In this document: one piece after another, positions 52,497-60,099 of the stretch | How the letters are laid out: every line of letters starts with the position of its first letter | Position numbering within the stretch: the stretch's first letter is position 1 | NCBI GenBank assembly: GCA_039191605.1 | Contig: JBCCXL010000008.1 | Location: 209,954-273,953, forward strand | Reading direction: 5' to 3' | Length of the DNA stretch: 64,000 nt | Origin: JBCCXL01 sp039191605 | GTDB lineage: Bacteria; Acidobacteriota; Thermoanaerobaculia; Multivoradales; JAHZIX01 | The notes under the pieces: model-generated | The model's input: the letters and a program-made list of their open reading frames with translations, nothing else | Told to the model about the DNA's origin: nothing | The model's database searches: none | Made by a program: the position numbers and the translations under genes

Positions 52497-52684
52497 CTAG
52501 CTCAGTAGTTCACGGAGCAGCCCTAACGCAGAGCCCCCGCCGGAGGCGGGGGCTACTAGAAGCTTCAAGTCTTCGATCTAGCTCAGTAGTTCACGGAGCA
52601 GCCCTAACGCAGAGCCCCCGCCGGAGGCGGGGGCTACTAGAAGCTTCAAATCTTCGATCTAGCTCAGTACTTCACGGAGCAGCC
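52497..52684. repeat. 81-bp tandem duplication that copies the redoxin 3' end
   Basis: Two near-identical 81-base units (52497-52577 and 52578-52658) are followed by a partial third at 52659-52684, which is the actual 3' end of the redoxin gene. Each unit carries a copy of the last six codons plus stop (with AAC where the gene has AAG) and a hairpin AGCCCCCGCC / GGCGGGGGCT. Read on the minus strand, the gene is followed by two hairpins and two ghost C-termini. Confidence 0.88.
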
Positions 52685-53269
52685 GTAGGGCTTGGTGCTC
52701 GCCACGGCGATGTCCTCACCGGCGAAGAGCTGGGTCAGAGCGGCGCTGACGTAGTTGGTGGAGCCCTCGATGTCGGCGGGGTTGGCGGTGGGGCGATCGT
52801 CGATGGCGCCCTGATAGACCAGCTCACCGTCGCCGTTGATGATGTACATGTGGGGGGTGGTGCGGGCGCTGTAGGCTTGACCGATGGTGCCGTCATGATC
52901 CAGCAGGACGGCGGTGGGGGCGGCGTTGGCGCTAGCCATCAGCGCGGTGGCTTCGGGGCCGGGGGTGTGCCCCTGCTTGCCCTCGGCGGAGGAGTTGACC
53001 GCCAGCCACACGACCTCCTGGCCGGTGTACTCCTTCTGCAGCTGCTGCATGTTGTTGGCATCGTAATGCTTCTCGACGAAGGGGCATTCGTGGTTCCACC
53101 ACTCGAGGACGACGGTCTTGCCGGCGAAGTCCGAGAGAGAGTGGGTGTTGCCCGCGGCGTCTACGACGGTGAAGGCGGGGGCGGCCTGGCCGATTTCGAG
53201 CTTGGCGGAGGCCGGAGCGGCGATCAGGGCAAAGACGGCGAGGGCGATGAGGGTCATTTTCATCTTCAT
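52664..53269 (-). CDS. Exported thioredoxin-fold redoxin
   Basis: This is a 201-residue periplasmic redoxin (AhpC/TSA-like). The signal peptide MKMKMTLIALAVFALIAAPASA is followed by IGQAAPAFTVVDAAGNTHSL, and VVLEWWNHECPFVEKHY carries the single reactive Cys in the ECPFV form. TTPHMYIINGDGELVYQGAI is the cis-Pro and following strand. A C-terminal Cys in GCSVKY could act as a resolving residue. ATG 53269 has AGGAG about ten bases upstream; TTG 53278 is too close to it. The DsbD-like gene upstream on the same strand is the likely source of reducing power. Confidence 0.85.
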   Translation of the reverse strand: MKMKMTLIALAVFALIAAPASAKLEIGQAAPAFTVVDAAGNTHSLSDFAGKTVVLEWWNHECPFVEKHYDANNMQQLQKEYTGQEVVWLAVNSSAEGKQGHTPGPEATALMASANAAPTAVLLDHDGTIGQAYSARTTPHMYIINGDGELVYQGAIDDRPTANPADIEGSTNYVSAALTQLFAGEDIAVASTKPYGCSVKY

Positions 53270-53329
53270 GAGAGGCAAGCTCCTAAGGAGTATCGTGTTG
53301 TCGGTTGGGTTGGATCGATCGAGTTGGGA

Positions 53330-53368
53330 TATCAGGCTGGACTATCAGGCTGGACTATCAAGCTGGAC
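53330..53368. repeat. Three tandem 13-base repeats
   Basis: TATCAGGCTGGAC occurs at 53330, 53343 and, with one change, 53356. It lies just upstream of the redoxin gene, between it and the DsbD-like gene. It may be a slippage product or a binding array. Confidence 0.8.
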
Positions 53369-53434
53369 AGGCCGGGCTAGATGATCTGACTGGGCAGACC
53401 GGGCAGGGGCCGGCCCGAGGGCTCGCTTCTGCGG

Positions 53435-55738
53435 CTAGGAGGCATCCTGTGTCGGCGCCACCGCCGCGAGCACCAGGCCGGGAGTGAGCACCGTGGGCAG
53501 CACCTTGGGGGGCACCTCGGAGGACATATCTTGCTGCGGCGGGTAGTAGACGTTGAGGGGCACGCCGCTGCGGCCAAAGGCGGAGAGGGCGCGGGTGATG
53601 TCTGGGTTGCGGCGAGTCCAGTCGGCCCGCACCAGGGCGATATCTCGCTGCTGGAAGGTCTCTTTCACTTCGTCCGAGGAGAACACCACCGTCTTGTTCA
53701 CCTGGCAGGTGAGGCACCAGGCGGCGGTGAAGTCCACGTAGACCGCCCGCCCCTCGGCCCGCAGCTCTTCGACGAGGCCGGGGCGGAAGTCGAGCCAGGA
53801 CAGCTCGCCTTCTCCCACCGCGGCGGTGCCGACAGTGGTGGTCGCGGCGGTGGCGGGAAGGATGACTCCAGGGATCACGCTGGCGACCGCCAGGGCGACG
53901 GTGGCGATAGCTCCGGCGAAGACCCAGCGCCGGCGCCGGGGGGGCGCCGTGACGGCGCCGAAGCGGCCCAGGAACCAGGCCCCGAAGCCCGCCAGCAGCA
54001 GGGCGATGAGCAGGCCCAGGATGCCGGTGGGGCCGCTGATGCCGGCCAGCACCCAGGCCAGCCAGACCACGGTGGCGAAGAGGGGGAAGGCGAGGACCTG
54101 CTTCAGGGTCTCCATCCAGGGGCCGGGGGCCGGCAGGCGCTGGGCGAGCTGCGGTAGATGGGCGAGCAGCAGGTAGGGAGCGGCCATGCCGGCGCCGAGG
54201 GCGCTGAAGATGGCCAGGGCCTGCAGCGGAGAGAGCACCAGGGCCAGACCGAGGGCCGGTCCCATGAAGGGGGCCGTGCAGGGGGTGGCGACGACCGTCG
54301 CCAGCGCACCGGAGCCGAAGGCGCTCCAGGCCCCACTACCTCCTGAGGAGAGTCCGGCTCCTGAGGAGAGTCGGGCGGCGCGACCAGCGACCAGAGCTCC
54401 CACTTCGAACACTCCGAGGAAAGACAGGCCGGCGAGGAAGAAGAGCAGCGAGAGCAGGCCGAGGACCGGTGGGGATTGGAGGTGGAAGCCCCAGCCGATC
54501 TCTTCTCCCGCTCCCCGCAGAACGAGAAGCAGGGCGGCGAGGAGCTGGAAGCTCAGCAGCACGCCGAGGGCGAAGAGCCAGCTATGGCGACGACTGCGGG
54601 CGCTGTTCTCCGCGCCCTCCAAGAAGGAGAGCACCTTGATGGAGATCACCGGGAAGACGCAGGGCATCAGATTCAGCAGCAGGCCGCCGACGAAGGCGAA
54701 GGCCAGGGCCGCGGGCAGGCTGAGGGGGAGACCGCCCCCGGACTCTCTCCCTTCGTTGGGGCTGAGGGATTGGGCGGCGGGCCCTTCCGAGGCGGCGTCT
54801 GCCGCAGCGGCGGTGATGGAAAAGGCGAGGGGCTGCTCCTCACCTTCCTGTACACCTTCCTGGGTCTCCTTGGCTGCCTCGGCCACGATGAGACCTTCGA
54901 GGCCCTCCAGCGTCTTGGCGGCGTAGGCCGAGCGCTGCAGGTCGAAAACGAGAGTGCTGCCGTCGAGGCGAACCTGCTGCGGCGCCGAGGGCTCGACGAC
55001 GCTCTCCGTCGCCGGGAAGAGGAAGATCTGCTCAGGATCCAGCGGTAGCGCCGTGGGCAGCTCAATTCTGACTTCCAGGCGCCCGTCGTCCATCGACTTC
55101 AGGGAAGCCTCGATGCCGGGGATCTCTCGTGGCAGAAGGTCTTCAGTGGCGCGGAAATGCTTCGCCTCCTGGGCGGCGGCGAAGGCCGCGGAGGCGATGG
55201 GCAGCTGAAGCTCGAAGGAGCCTTCCTCCGGGATGCACTCCTCTTCACAAACCAGCCACTCGGCGTCGAGGCGCAGGGTGACGGAGTCGCCGAGGACGGC
55301 ATTGGCGGGAACCTGGAGTCGATCGGCGATGAGCACTCGATCGCTGTAGCCGAAATTGACGAAGGGGCCGACGGGAATTCGCTCCGGCACCGGCCAGGCG
55401 ATGCCGCCGGCGCTCCATCCATCCTCCAGATTCCAATTCAGCTTCGGCGGCAGTCCCGAATCTCCAGGATTGCGCCAGTAGACGTGCCATCCCTGAGCGA
55501 GCTCAAAATCGAGGCCGGCGCCGAGGCTCGAGCCGGGAATAGCGATGTCGGAATCGGTAACCAGCCGCACCGTGGTGCGGGGAGTGGAGATCGCTTCGCT
55601 CTGCGCGGCTTGAAGGTCTACGGCCCCTGAGAAGGCTCCGAAGAAGATGAGGAGCGGCAGCCACAGGAGCATGGACCACCGACGGGCAGCCTGGCGGCAG
55701 AACGAGCGATGATGAAGGGACGAGGTGTTCCAGTTCAT
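53435..55738 (-). CDS. DsbD/ScsB-type protein-disulfide reductase
   Basis: This is a 767-residue inner-membrane thiol transporter that passes electrons from cytosolic thioredoxin to periplasmic proteins. A signal peptide at about 25-45 is followed by an N-terminal DsbD-alpha-like domain with the Cys pair in LVCEEECIPEEGSF. The membrane domain at about 355-600 has eight helices with the two key Cys in LNLMPCVFPVISIKVLSFLE and VVATPCTAPFMGPALG. The C-terminal thioredoxin domain has AVYVDFTAAWCLTCQVNKTV (CLTC). All three Cys pairs needed for the relay are present. The extended N-terminal domain fits the ScsB subgroup. It lies 165 bases upstream of the redoxin gene on the same strand, a plausible acceptor. 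Confidence 0.92.
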   Translation of the reverse strand: MNWNTSSLHHRSFCRQAARRWSMLLWLPLLIFFGAFSGAVDLQAAQSEAISTPRTTVRLVTDSDIAIPGSSLGAGLDFELAQGWHVYWRNPGDSGLPPKLNWNLEDGWSAGGIAWPVPERIPVGPFVNFGYSDRVLIADRLQVPANAVLGDSVTLRLDAEWLVCEEECIPEEGSFELQLPIASAAFAAAQEAKHFRATEDLLPREIPGIEASLKSMDDGRLEVRIELPTALPLDPEQIFLFPATESVVEPSAPQQVRLDGSTLVFDLQRSAYAAKTLEGLEGLIVAEAAKETQEGVQEGEEQPLAFSITAAAADAASEGPAAQSLSPNEGRESGGGLPLSLPAALAFAFVGGLLLNLMPCVFPVISIKVLSFLEGAENSARSRRHSWLFALGVLLSFQLLAALLLVLRGAGEEIGWGFHLQSPPVLGLLSLLFFLAGLSFLGVFEVGALVAGRAARLSSGAGLSSGGSGAWSAFGSGALATVVATPCTAPFMGPALGLALVLSPLQALAIFSALGAGMAAPYLLLAHLPQLAQRLPAPGPWMETLKQVLAFPLFATVVWLAWVLAGISGPTGILGLLIALLLAGFGAWFLGRFGAVTAPPRRRRWVFAGAIATVALAVASVIPGVILPATAATTTVGTAAVGEGELSWLDFRPGLVEELRAEGRAVYVDFTAAWCLTCQVNKTVVFSSDEVKETFQQRDIALVRADWTRRNPDITRALSAFGRSGVPLNVYYPPQQDMSSEVPPKVLPTVLTPGLVLAAVAPTQDAS

Positions 55739-55986
55739 CGGCAGTGGGATGCAGGAGTGAGAAGGGAGGGGATTAAGCGAGGAGCCGAAGAAGGCGTGCG
55801 ACGGACTGTCGCAGAGAGACCATTTGCAGGGAGGCTAGGTGGAGAGGGGATCTCCGAAAGGTAGGGAGCAGGGAGTGGCGAGCGTTCGAGAGAGGGTAAG
55901 GCTCAGTCGGCCTGCAATAGCCGTCATGTTGAAGTACGCCGCCGCGGCGCCGGTGGATGTGTGGCCCGCGATCCGGGGGGCCGGAT

Positions 55987-57252
55987 TCAGCGTCCCGGGG
56001 CTGGTCCCGGCTGTGCCGAGGCTCCGGTCTCGGGCTGCTGGTGGGCGGCGAGGAAGCTCTCGTCCGTCAGGCTGTGGAGGAAGGCCAGGAGGTCCTGGCG
56101 CTCCGTCGTGGACAGCTGGAAGGGATTCATCTCCTCGTCCACCGCGGCGCTAGGCCAGCCTCGCTGCGCAACTCGACCGCCGGCGGCGTAGTGATCGATC
56201 ACCGCCTCGAGGGTCTCCAGGCTGCCGTCATGCATATACGGAGCGGTGACGGCAACGTTGCGCAGGGTGGGAATACGAAAGCGCCCGCGGTCGCTCTGCT
56301 GACCGGTATGGCGGATCAGGCCGGGGTTGGAGGCGGGGTAGGATCCGCGGCCGTCGATGTCGTAGAGGCCGGTATTGCGGTAGGCGGCGCGGCGGCGTTC
56401 GCCGAGGAAGAGCGGCGCGCCGTCCCAGGCGGCGGGACCGCCGAAGGTAAAGCCTCGGTGGCAGCGGGCGCAGCCCACCCGGGCCGAAAAAAAGAGGGCG
56501 AGGCCGCGGCGGGCGGCGGGGGAGAGAGCTTCTTCGCCGCCTCGAGTCCAGCGATCGTAGGGGGAATCGGCGCTGATCAGGGTGAGCTGAAAGGCCTCCA
56601 GGGCGGTGGTCACCTGGTCTAGGGTGAGCGCTTCATCGTCCCCGCCAACGGAAGTCGGAAAGGCCCGGCGATGCAGCTGCCGGTAGCGTGGGTCCGCGGC
56701 GAGCTGCCGGCGCACCTGCCCCCAGCGGCCTTCGAGGCCCATCTCCACCGGATGCTCCGCCAGCAGCGGAGTACGGGCATGCTGCGCCAGAGAGACGATC
56801 GTCGGGTCATCCCAGGTCAGCGTCGGCGCCCAGGCGAGATTGACCAGGCTGGGCGAATTGCGGGGGTGGCTCTCGCCGGTGGCGCCTACCGCCTGGGGCA
56901 GCCCGTCGGTGAAGGCGAGGCGCGGCTGGTGGCATTGAGCGCAGGAAGTGCGTCCGTCGACCGCCAGGCGCGGCTCGAAGAAGAGCTTTCGTCCCAGCTC
57001 GATGCGCGCTGCTCCCTCGGGGCCGGCAAGCTTGGCGGCGACCTCCGGCGGTGGTGGCGGGAAGCCCTGGGGCCAGGAGATGGCGGTCGCCGTAGGCGAA
57101 TCGCTGAGGGACGGTCTTTCGGCTTTCGGCGTCCCGAGGCCCGCTTCGGCGGAGCTATGGAGGGAGACGAGGGCTGAAAGGGCCAGCAGCGCCAAAAAGA
57201 CTAGAGACAGCCCGGCGAGGGCGGAGCCCCTCCACCGGGCCAAGGCCGGCAT
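55987..57252 (-). CDS. Di-heme cytochrome c peroxidase (MauG/CCP family)
   Basis: This is a 421-residue exported di-heme protein. Two c-type heme sites are visible, CAQCH early and CARCH in the second half, as in bacterial cytochrome c peroxidases and MauG. The N-terminal helix (about 11-40) acts as signal or anchor. FFEPRLAVDGRTSCAQCH and IPTLRNVAVTAPYMHDGSLE are family landmarks. The protein should reduce hydrogen peroxide or oxidise a protein substrate in the periplasm. ATG 57252 lies four bases after the TPR-gene stop, so the two are co-translated; a TTG at 57279 is less likely. The MauG and CCP subgroups are not separable here. Confidence 0.9.
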   Translation of the reverse strand: MPALARWRGSALAGLSLVFLALLALSALVSLHSSAEAGLGTPKAERPSLSDSPTATAISWPQGFPPPPPEVAAKLAGPEGAARIELGRKLFFEPRLAVDGRTSCAQCHQPRLAFTDGLPQAVGATGESHPRNSPSLVNLAWAPTLTWDDPTIVSLAQHARTPLLAEHPVEMGLEGRWGQVRRQLAADPRYRQLHRRAFPTSVGGDDEALTLDQVTTALEAFQLTLISADSPYDRWTRGGEEALSPAARRGLALFFSARVGCARCHRGFTFGGPAAWDGAPLFLGERRRAAYRNTGLYDIDGRGSYPASNPGLIRHTGQQSDRGRFRIPTLRNVAVTAPYMHDGSLETLEAVIDHYAAGGRVAQRGWPSAAVDEEMNPFQLSTTERQDLLAFLHSLTDESFLAAHQQPETGASAQPGPAPGR

Positions 57253-57256
57253 CAAT

Positions 57257-57781
57257 TCAGGGAGACCATTCGCCGGCAACCCCGGCTCCGTCCGCCGGCT
57301 CGCTACCGGTGGCCAGAACCTCCATCAGCTGATCGGCGAGCTCGGGCTTGAGCTCGCTGAGCTTGGCGTGGTCCGCCTTGGCGGCGGCTTCGTCGCCCCG
57401 CAGCACGTGGAGCACGCCGCGGTAGTGGTAGGCCTGGGCGAGCTCAGGGTTGAGCTCCAGGGCGCGGTTGTAGTGCTCCTCGGCGGCATCCCAATTCTCT
57501 TCGCCGAGCTTGCGCAGGGCGTAGCCGAGGTTGTTGTGGGCTTCGGCGAAGTCTTCCCGCTTGTCGAGGGCCTTCTCGAAAGACTTCCGGGCGCGGTCGA
57601 GGTTACCGTCCGCCAGCTGCTCGACGCCCTTGTTATAAGCCTTGGCGGCCTCGTCGACGGGATCGGCCTTCTTCGAGCCGGCGGCGAGGGCCGGGGCGGC
57701 GAGGGTGAGGGCCAGCAGGCAAAGGAGGGCCAGCGTGGAGGCCAACGTGGAGGGGATGGAGGAGGCGTTAGGAATCTTCAT
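57257..57781 (-). CDS. Exported TPR protein
   Basis: This is a 174-residue exported protein. The signal peptide (MKIPNASSIPSTLASTLALL start) ends near APALAA. Three to four tetratricopeptide repeats follow: AAKAYNKGVEQLADGNLDRA, AEAHNNLGYALRKLGEENWD and AQAYHYRGVLHVLRGDEAAA. GGAGAG precedes the ATG by seven bases. Its stop lies four bases from the peroxidase start. TPR proteins of this size often assist assembly or docking, and here the partner may be the di-heme peroxidase. Confidence 0.85.
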   Translation of the reverse strand: MKIPNASSIPSTLASTLALLCLLALTLAAPALAAGSKKADPVDEAAKAYNKGVEQLADGNLDRARKSFEKALDKREDFAEAHNNLGYALRKLGEENWDAAEEHYNRALELNPELAQAYHYRGVLHVLRGDEAAAKADHAKLSELKPELADQLMEVLATGSEPADGAGVAGEWSP

Positions 57782-57916
57782 GGCAACTCTCCATGGGGTC
57801 GAGGAGGAAAGGTCTGTGCGTCGTCCAAGCATACGCCATCTGCCCGGGAGCGGATGCGCCGATGGCGGGCAGAGAGGGAGGGCCCCGTAGGGAACCGATC
57901 AGGTTGGGCTGCGGAA

Positions 57917-59635
57917 CTAGGGTTTGACCCGCAGACTCACTCGCTCAAAGGTGATGCGGGTGGCGTTGGATACCGGAGCTTCGAGAATCGGCTCTGCCCC
58001 CGGCGGTGCTTCCAGGGTGCCGCGGATGATGGTGACCTCGAGCCCATCGACGAAGGCGCCGGAGGCTTCCAGCCGCTGGGCCAGCTCGCCGACATCGTAG
58101 ACCCGGTTCTCTGGCGGTCCGTGGCCGGCGTGTCCGAAGAGGGAGAGATTGCCGACGAAGTGGAGGCTGTCGGGGCTGGGCTCTTCGTCGGCCGGCAGGT
58201 TGAGGTACACCTGGTAGACCTCGCCGCCCTGACTGATCTCGAGGCCCTCGATCACCAGCTCCAGGGCGGTGGCGTCAAAGGGGGTTTCGAGGTTGGTGAA
58301 CTCCACCGCTACCGAGAGGGGAGCGGCGGCGAGGCGGTACTCGTCCTCTTCGCTCTCGGCGATGATCTGAGGCTCGCTGGGAGGCTGGTGAGTGGGAGTT
58401 TCCGGCACGGGATCGCCTCCGTCGTCAGCGCTGCCTCCCTGGCCTGGCTCTAGATCCGGGTATCGGTAGCTCAGCTGGGAAGCGGTATCGAGAATCTCGC
58501 GGCCGGTGAGCACGACCTGCGCTGCGGTCTCGTCGAAGAAGGTGAACTCGGTGTCCAGCCACACTGGGTCATCGATGGGGTTTTGGTGCTCCGGGTCCTG
58601 GAGCCAGGCTTCCCACAGGCGATCGATGTTGCAGTGGTGCAGCCAGAACACGATGTCCCGGGCAGCGGTGTCTGGATCGCTCATCAGGCCGCCGACGGCG
58701 TTGTGGACGTTGTTGTGGGGCTGGAGCTCGAGGGCGCCGCTGCCGATACCGAAGTGGGCCGGTTGAGCCATGAAGGCGCCGCCGAAGAAGTCCCGGGAGG
58801 AATCCCCGGGGGGGAAGGCGGTGAAGTCGGGCTTGAGGAGAGTCTCGCTAGAGTCTATCCAGCTCTCGGGAATCAGAGCACCGGCGTTGATCCCCTGGCG
58901 GCGTTGGGTCTCGAAGAGCGGATTGTCGGCGCTGGCGGGTTGTCGCAGCGGCAGGGGCAGAGCGCGGCTCGCGTTCCCCCGCTCATAATCCCAAAAGGGG
59001 AGCGCGAGGCTGTCGTCCCCGGAGGCATCCCGCAGGATGCGCTCGAAGTAATACAGGTAAATGCGATGCCAGGAGAGAAAGTAGAAGGATCGATGCTGGC
59101 AGGTGCGCCATGCGGGGGCTTCGCCGGCGCTCGCCGCGACCCCGTGGATATTGGCCTGATAGATCCAGCTGGTGGGGTCGGCGGGATCACGCTGCTTCAT
59201 CACTCGCACGCCCTCCCGTAGGGCCGCGATCTCCGGACCATTAGGATCTAGCGAGTTGATCTCCGGGCGAGTCCAGACCTGATTCTCGCCGTTGTCTTCC
59301 CCCGTATCGCCTTCGGCGTCGCTGCCTGTGTCGTCCCCCGTGTCGTCCCCTATATCGCCCCCAACGTCGCCTTCCGGATCGCCGTCTCCCTCGGTGGCGC
59401 CGCCCTCCCCGTTGCCGCCGTTGACGGGAGTATTCCCGGTCGTGTCATCGACCCCGGAACCGCCATTGCTGGAGCCGCAGGCGAGGGTCATGGCCAAGAG
59501 TAGGCCAACCAGCAGGGCCGGCAGTAGAACCGGGGTGAGGGCCGCCCCGCGGTGGTTGAGAGGGCGTCTCGAGGCTCGAGTCACGAGTCGTCGGGCGTCT
59601 GCCATCGTGAAGGAGAGAGGGGGGAAGAACCTCAT
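57917..59635 (-). CDS. Tyrosinase-family copper oxidase lipoprotein
   Basis: This is a type 3 copper protein of 572 residues. The lipobox TLAC (about residue 51) and a Gly/Asp-rich acidic linker of about 65 residues place the catalytic domain outside the cell membrane. The CuA site has His in NIHG, TCQHRSFYFLSWHRIYLYYF and the following block; the CuB site has QPHNNVHNAVGG and FWLHHCNIDRLWEAW. All six ligand positions appear occupied. A C-terminal beta domain (about 400-572), like that of polyphenol oxidases, follows. It should oxidise phenols to quinones. AGGAGG lies seven to eight bases before the ATG. Confidence 0.88.
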   Translation of the reverse strand: MRFFPPLSFTMADARRLVTRASRRPLNHRGAALTPVLLPALLVGLLLAMTLACGSSNGGSGVDDTTGNTPVNGGNGEGGATEGDGDPEGDVGGDIGDDTGDDTGSDAEGDTGEDNGENQVWTRPEINSLDPNGPEIAALREGVRVMKQRDPADPTSWIYQANIHGVAASAGEAPAWRTCQHRSFYFLSWHRIYLYYFERILRDASGDDSLALPFWDYERGNASRALPLPLRQPASADNPLFETQRRQGINAGALIPESWIDSSETLLKPDFTAFPPGDSSRDFFGGAFMAQPAHFGIGSGALELQPHNNVHNAVGGLMSDPDTAARDIVFWLHHCNIDRLWEAWLQDPEHQNPIDDPVWLDTEFTFFDETAAQVVLTGREILDTASQLSYRYPDLEPGQGGSADDGGDPVPETPTHQPPSEPQIIAESEEDEYRLAAAPLSVAVEFTNLETPFDATALELVIEGLEISQGGEVYQVYLNLPADEEPSPDSLHFVGNLSLFGHAGHGPPENRVYDVGELAQRLEASGAFVDGLEVTIIRGTLEAPPGAEPILEAPVSNATRITFERVSLRVKP

Positions 59636-59654
59636 GGGGGGGCCTCCTATTGAA

Positions 59655-59702
59655 CCTGTATAGCTATCTAATAATTTGAATGAATATTTTTACTATACAA
59701 GG
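59655..59702 (-). promoter_or_regulatory. AT-rich promoter region with inverted repeat, upstream of the tyrosinase gene
   Basis: CCTGTATAG (59655-59663) and CTATACAAGG (59693-59702) form an inverted repeat around a 29-base AT-rich core, the most AT-rich DNA in this part of the window. It sits 20-67 bases upstream of the ATG, so it probably contains the promoter and a regulator site. Confidence 0.45.
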
Positions 59703-59978
59703 TGAATCGATTTACGGGAACTAGCTCCCTAAGGCTCTACCGCTCTCGGGCCTCGTTTCTCGACAGCAGGTCTTAGGCTGGAACGCGGTCTAGCGGGAGA
59801 GGGCCTGAGCCGGGAGCTGCACCCCGATGGCGGAGGGGATCCAGCTCGGCTTGTTGGGAGAGGAATGGTTCAGCGGTCTCGAAGAGCTGCTCGCCACAGG
59901 GGCTGACGGCCGTCGAGGCGGGGGAACTCGAGGCTCACTTTCCGCTCAGAGAGCTCCGTTTCGGGATACCCCATAAAG
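59703..59978. other. Intergenic region, nothing recognised
   Basis: This is the remainder of the spacer between the nuclease and tyrosinase genes (both on the minus strand). No open frame of protein-like composition and no RNA gene was seen. Confidence 0.35.
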
Positions 59979-60012
59979 ACAATGCGCCCCTCCGCAGGGA
60001 GGGGCGCATTGT
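59979..60012 (-). terminator. Strong hairpin terminator of the nuclease gene
   Basis: ACAATGCGCCCCTCC and GGAGGGGCGCATTGT form a perfect 15-base stem with a 4-base loop, about 90 bases after the nuclease stop. The minus-strand tail CTTTAT is only moderately T-rich. Confidence 0.8.
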
Positions 60013-60099
60013 CGTATCGAAACATCCGCAGAAGCGGTGACGGGCGGTGGTTAGGAGATCACCAGAGGAGCTCCAGGGGACCGTCCGTCGGGGTGGTCA

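Noticed and set aside
52497..52684. Insertion-sequence ends or REP elements
   Set aside because: The units are direct tandem copies of the adjacent gene end, with no transposase or inverted termini.
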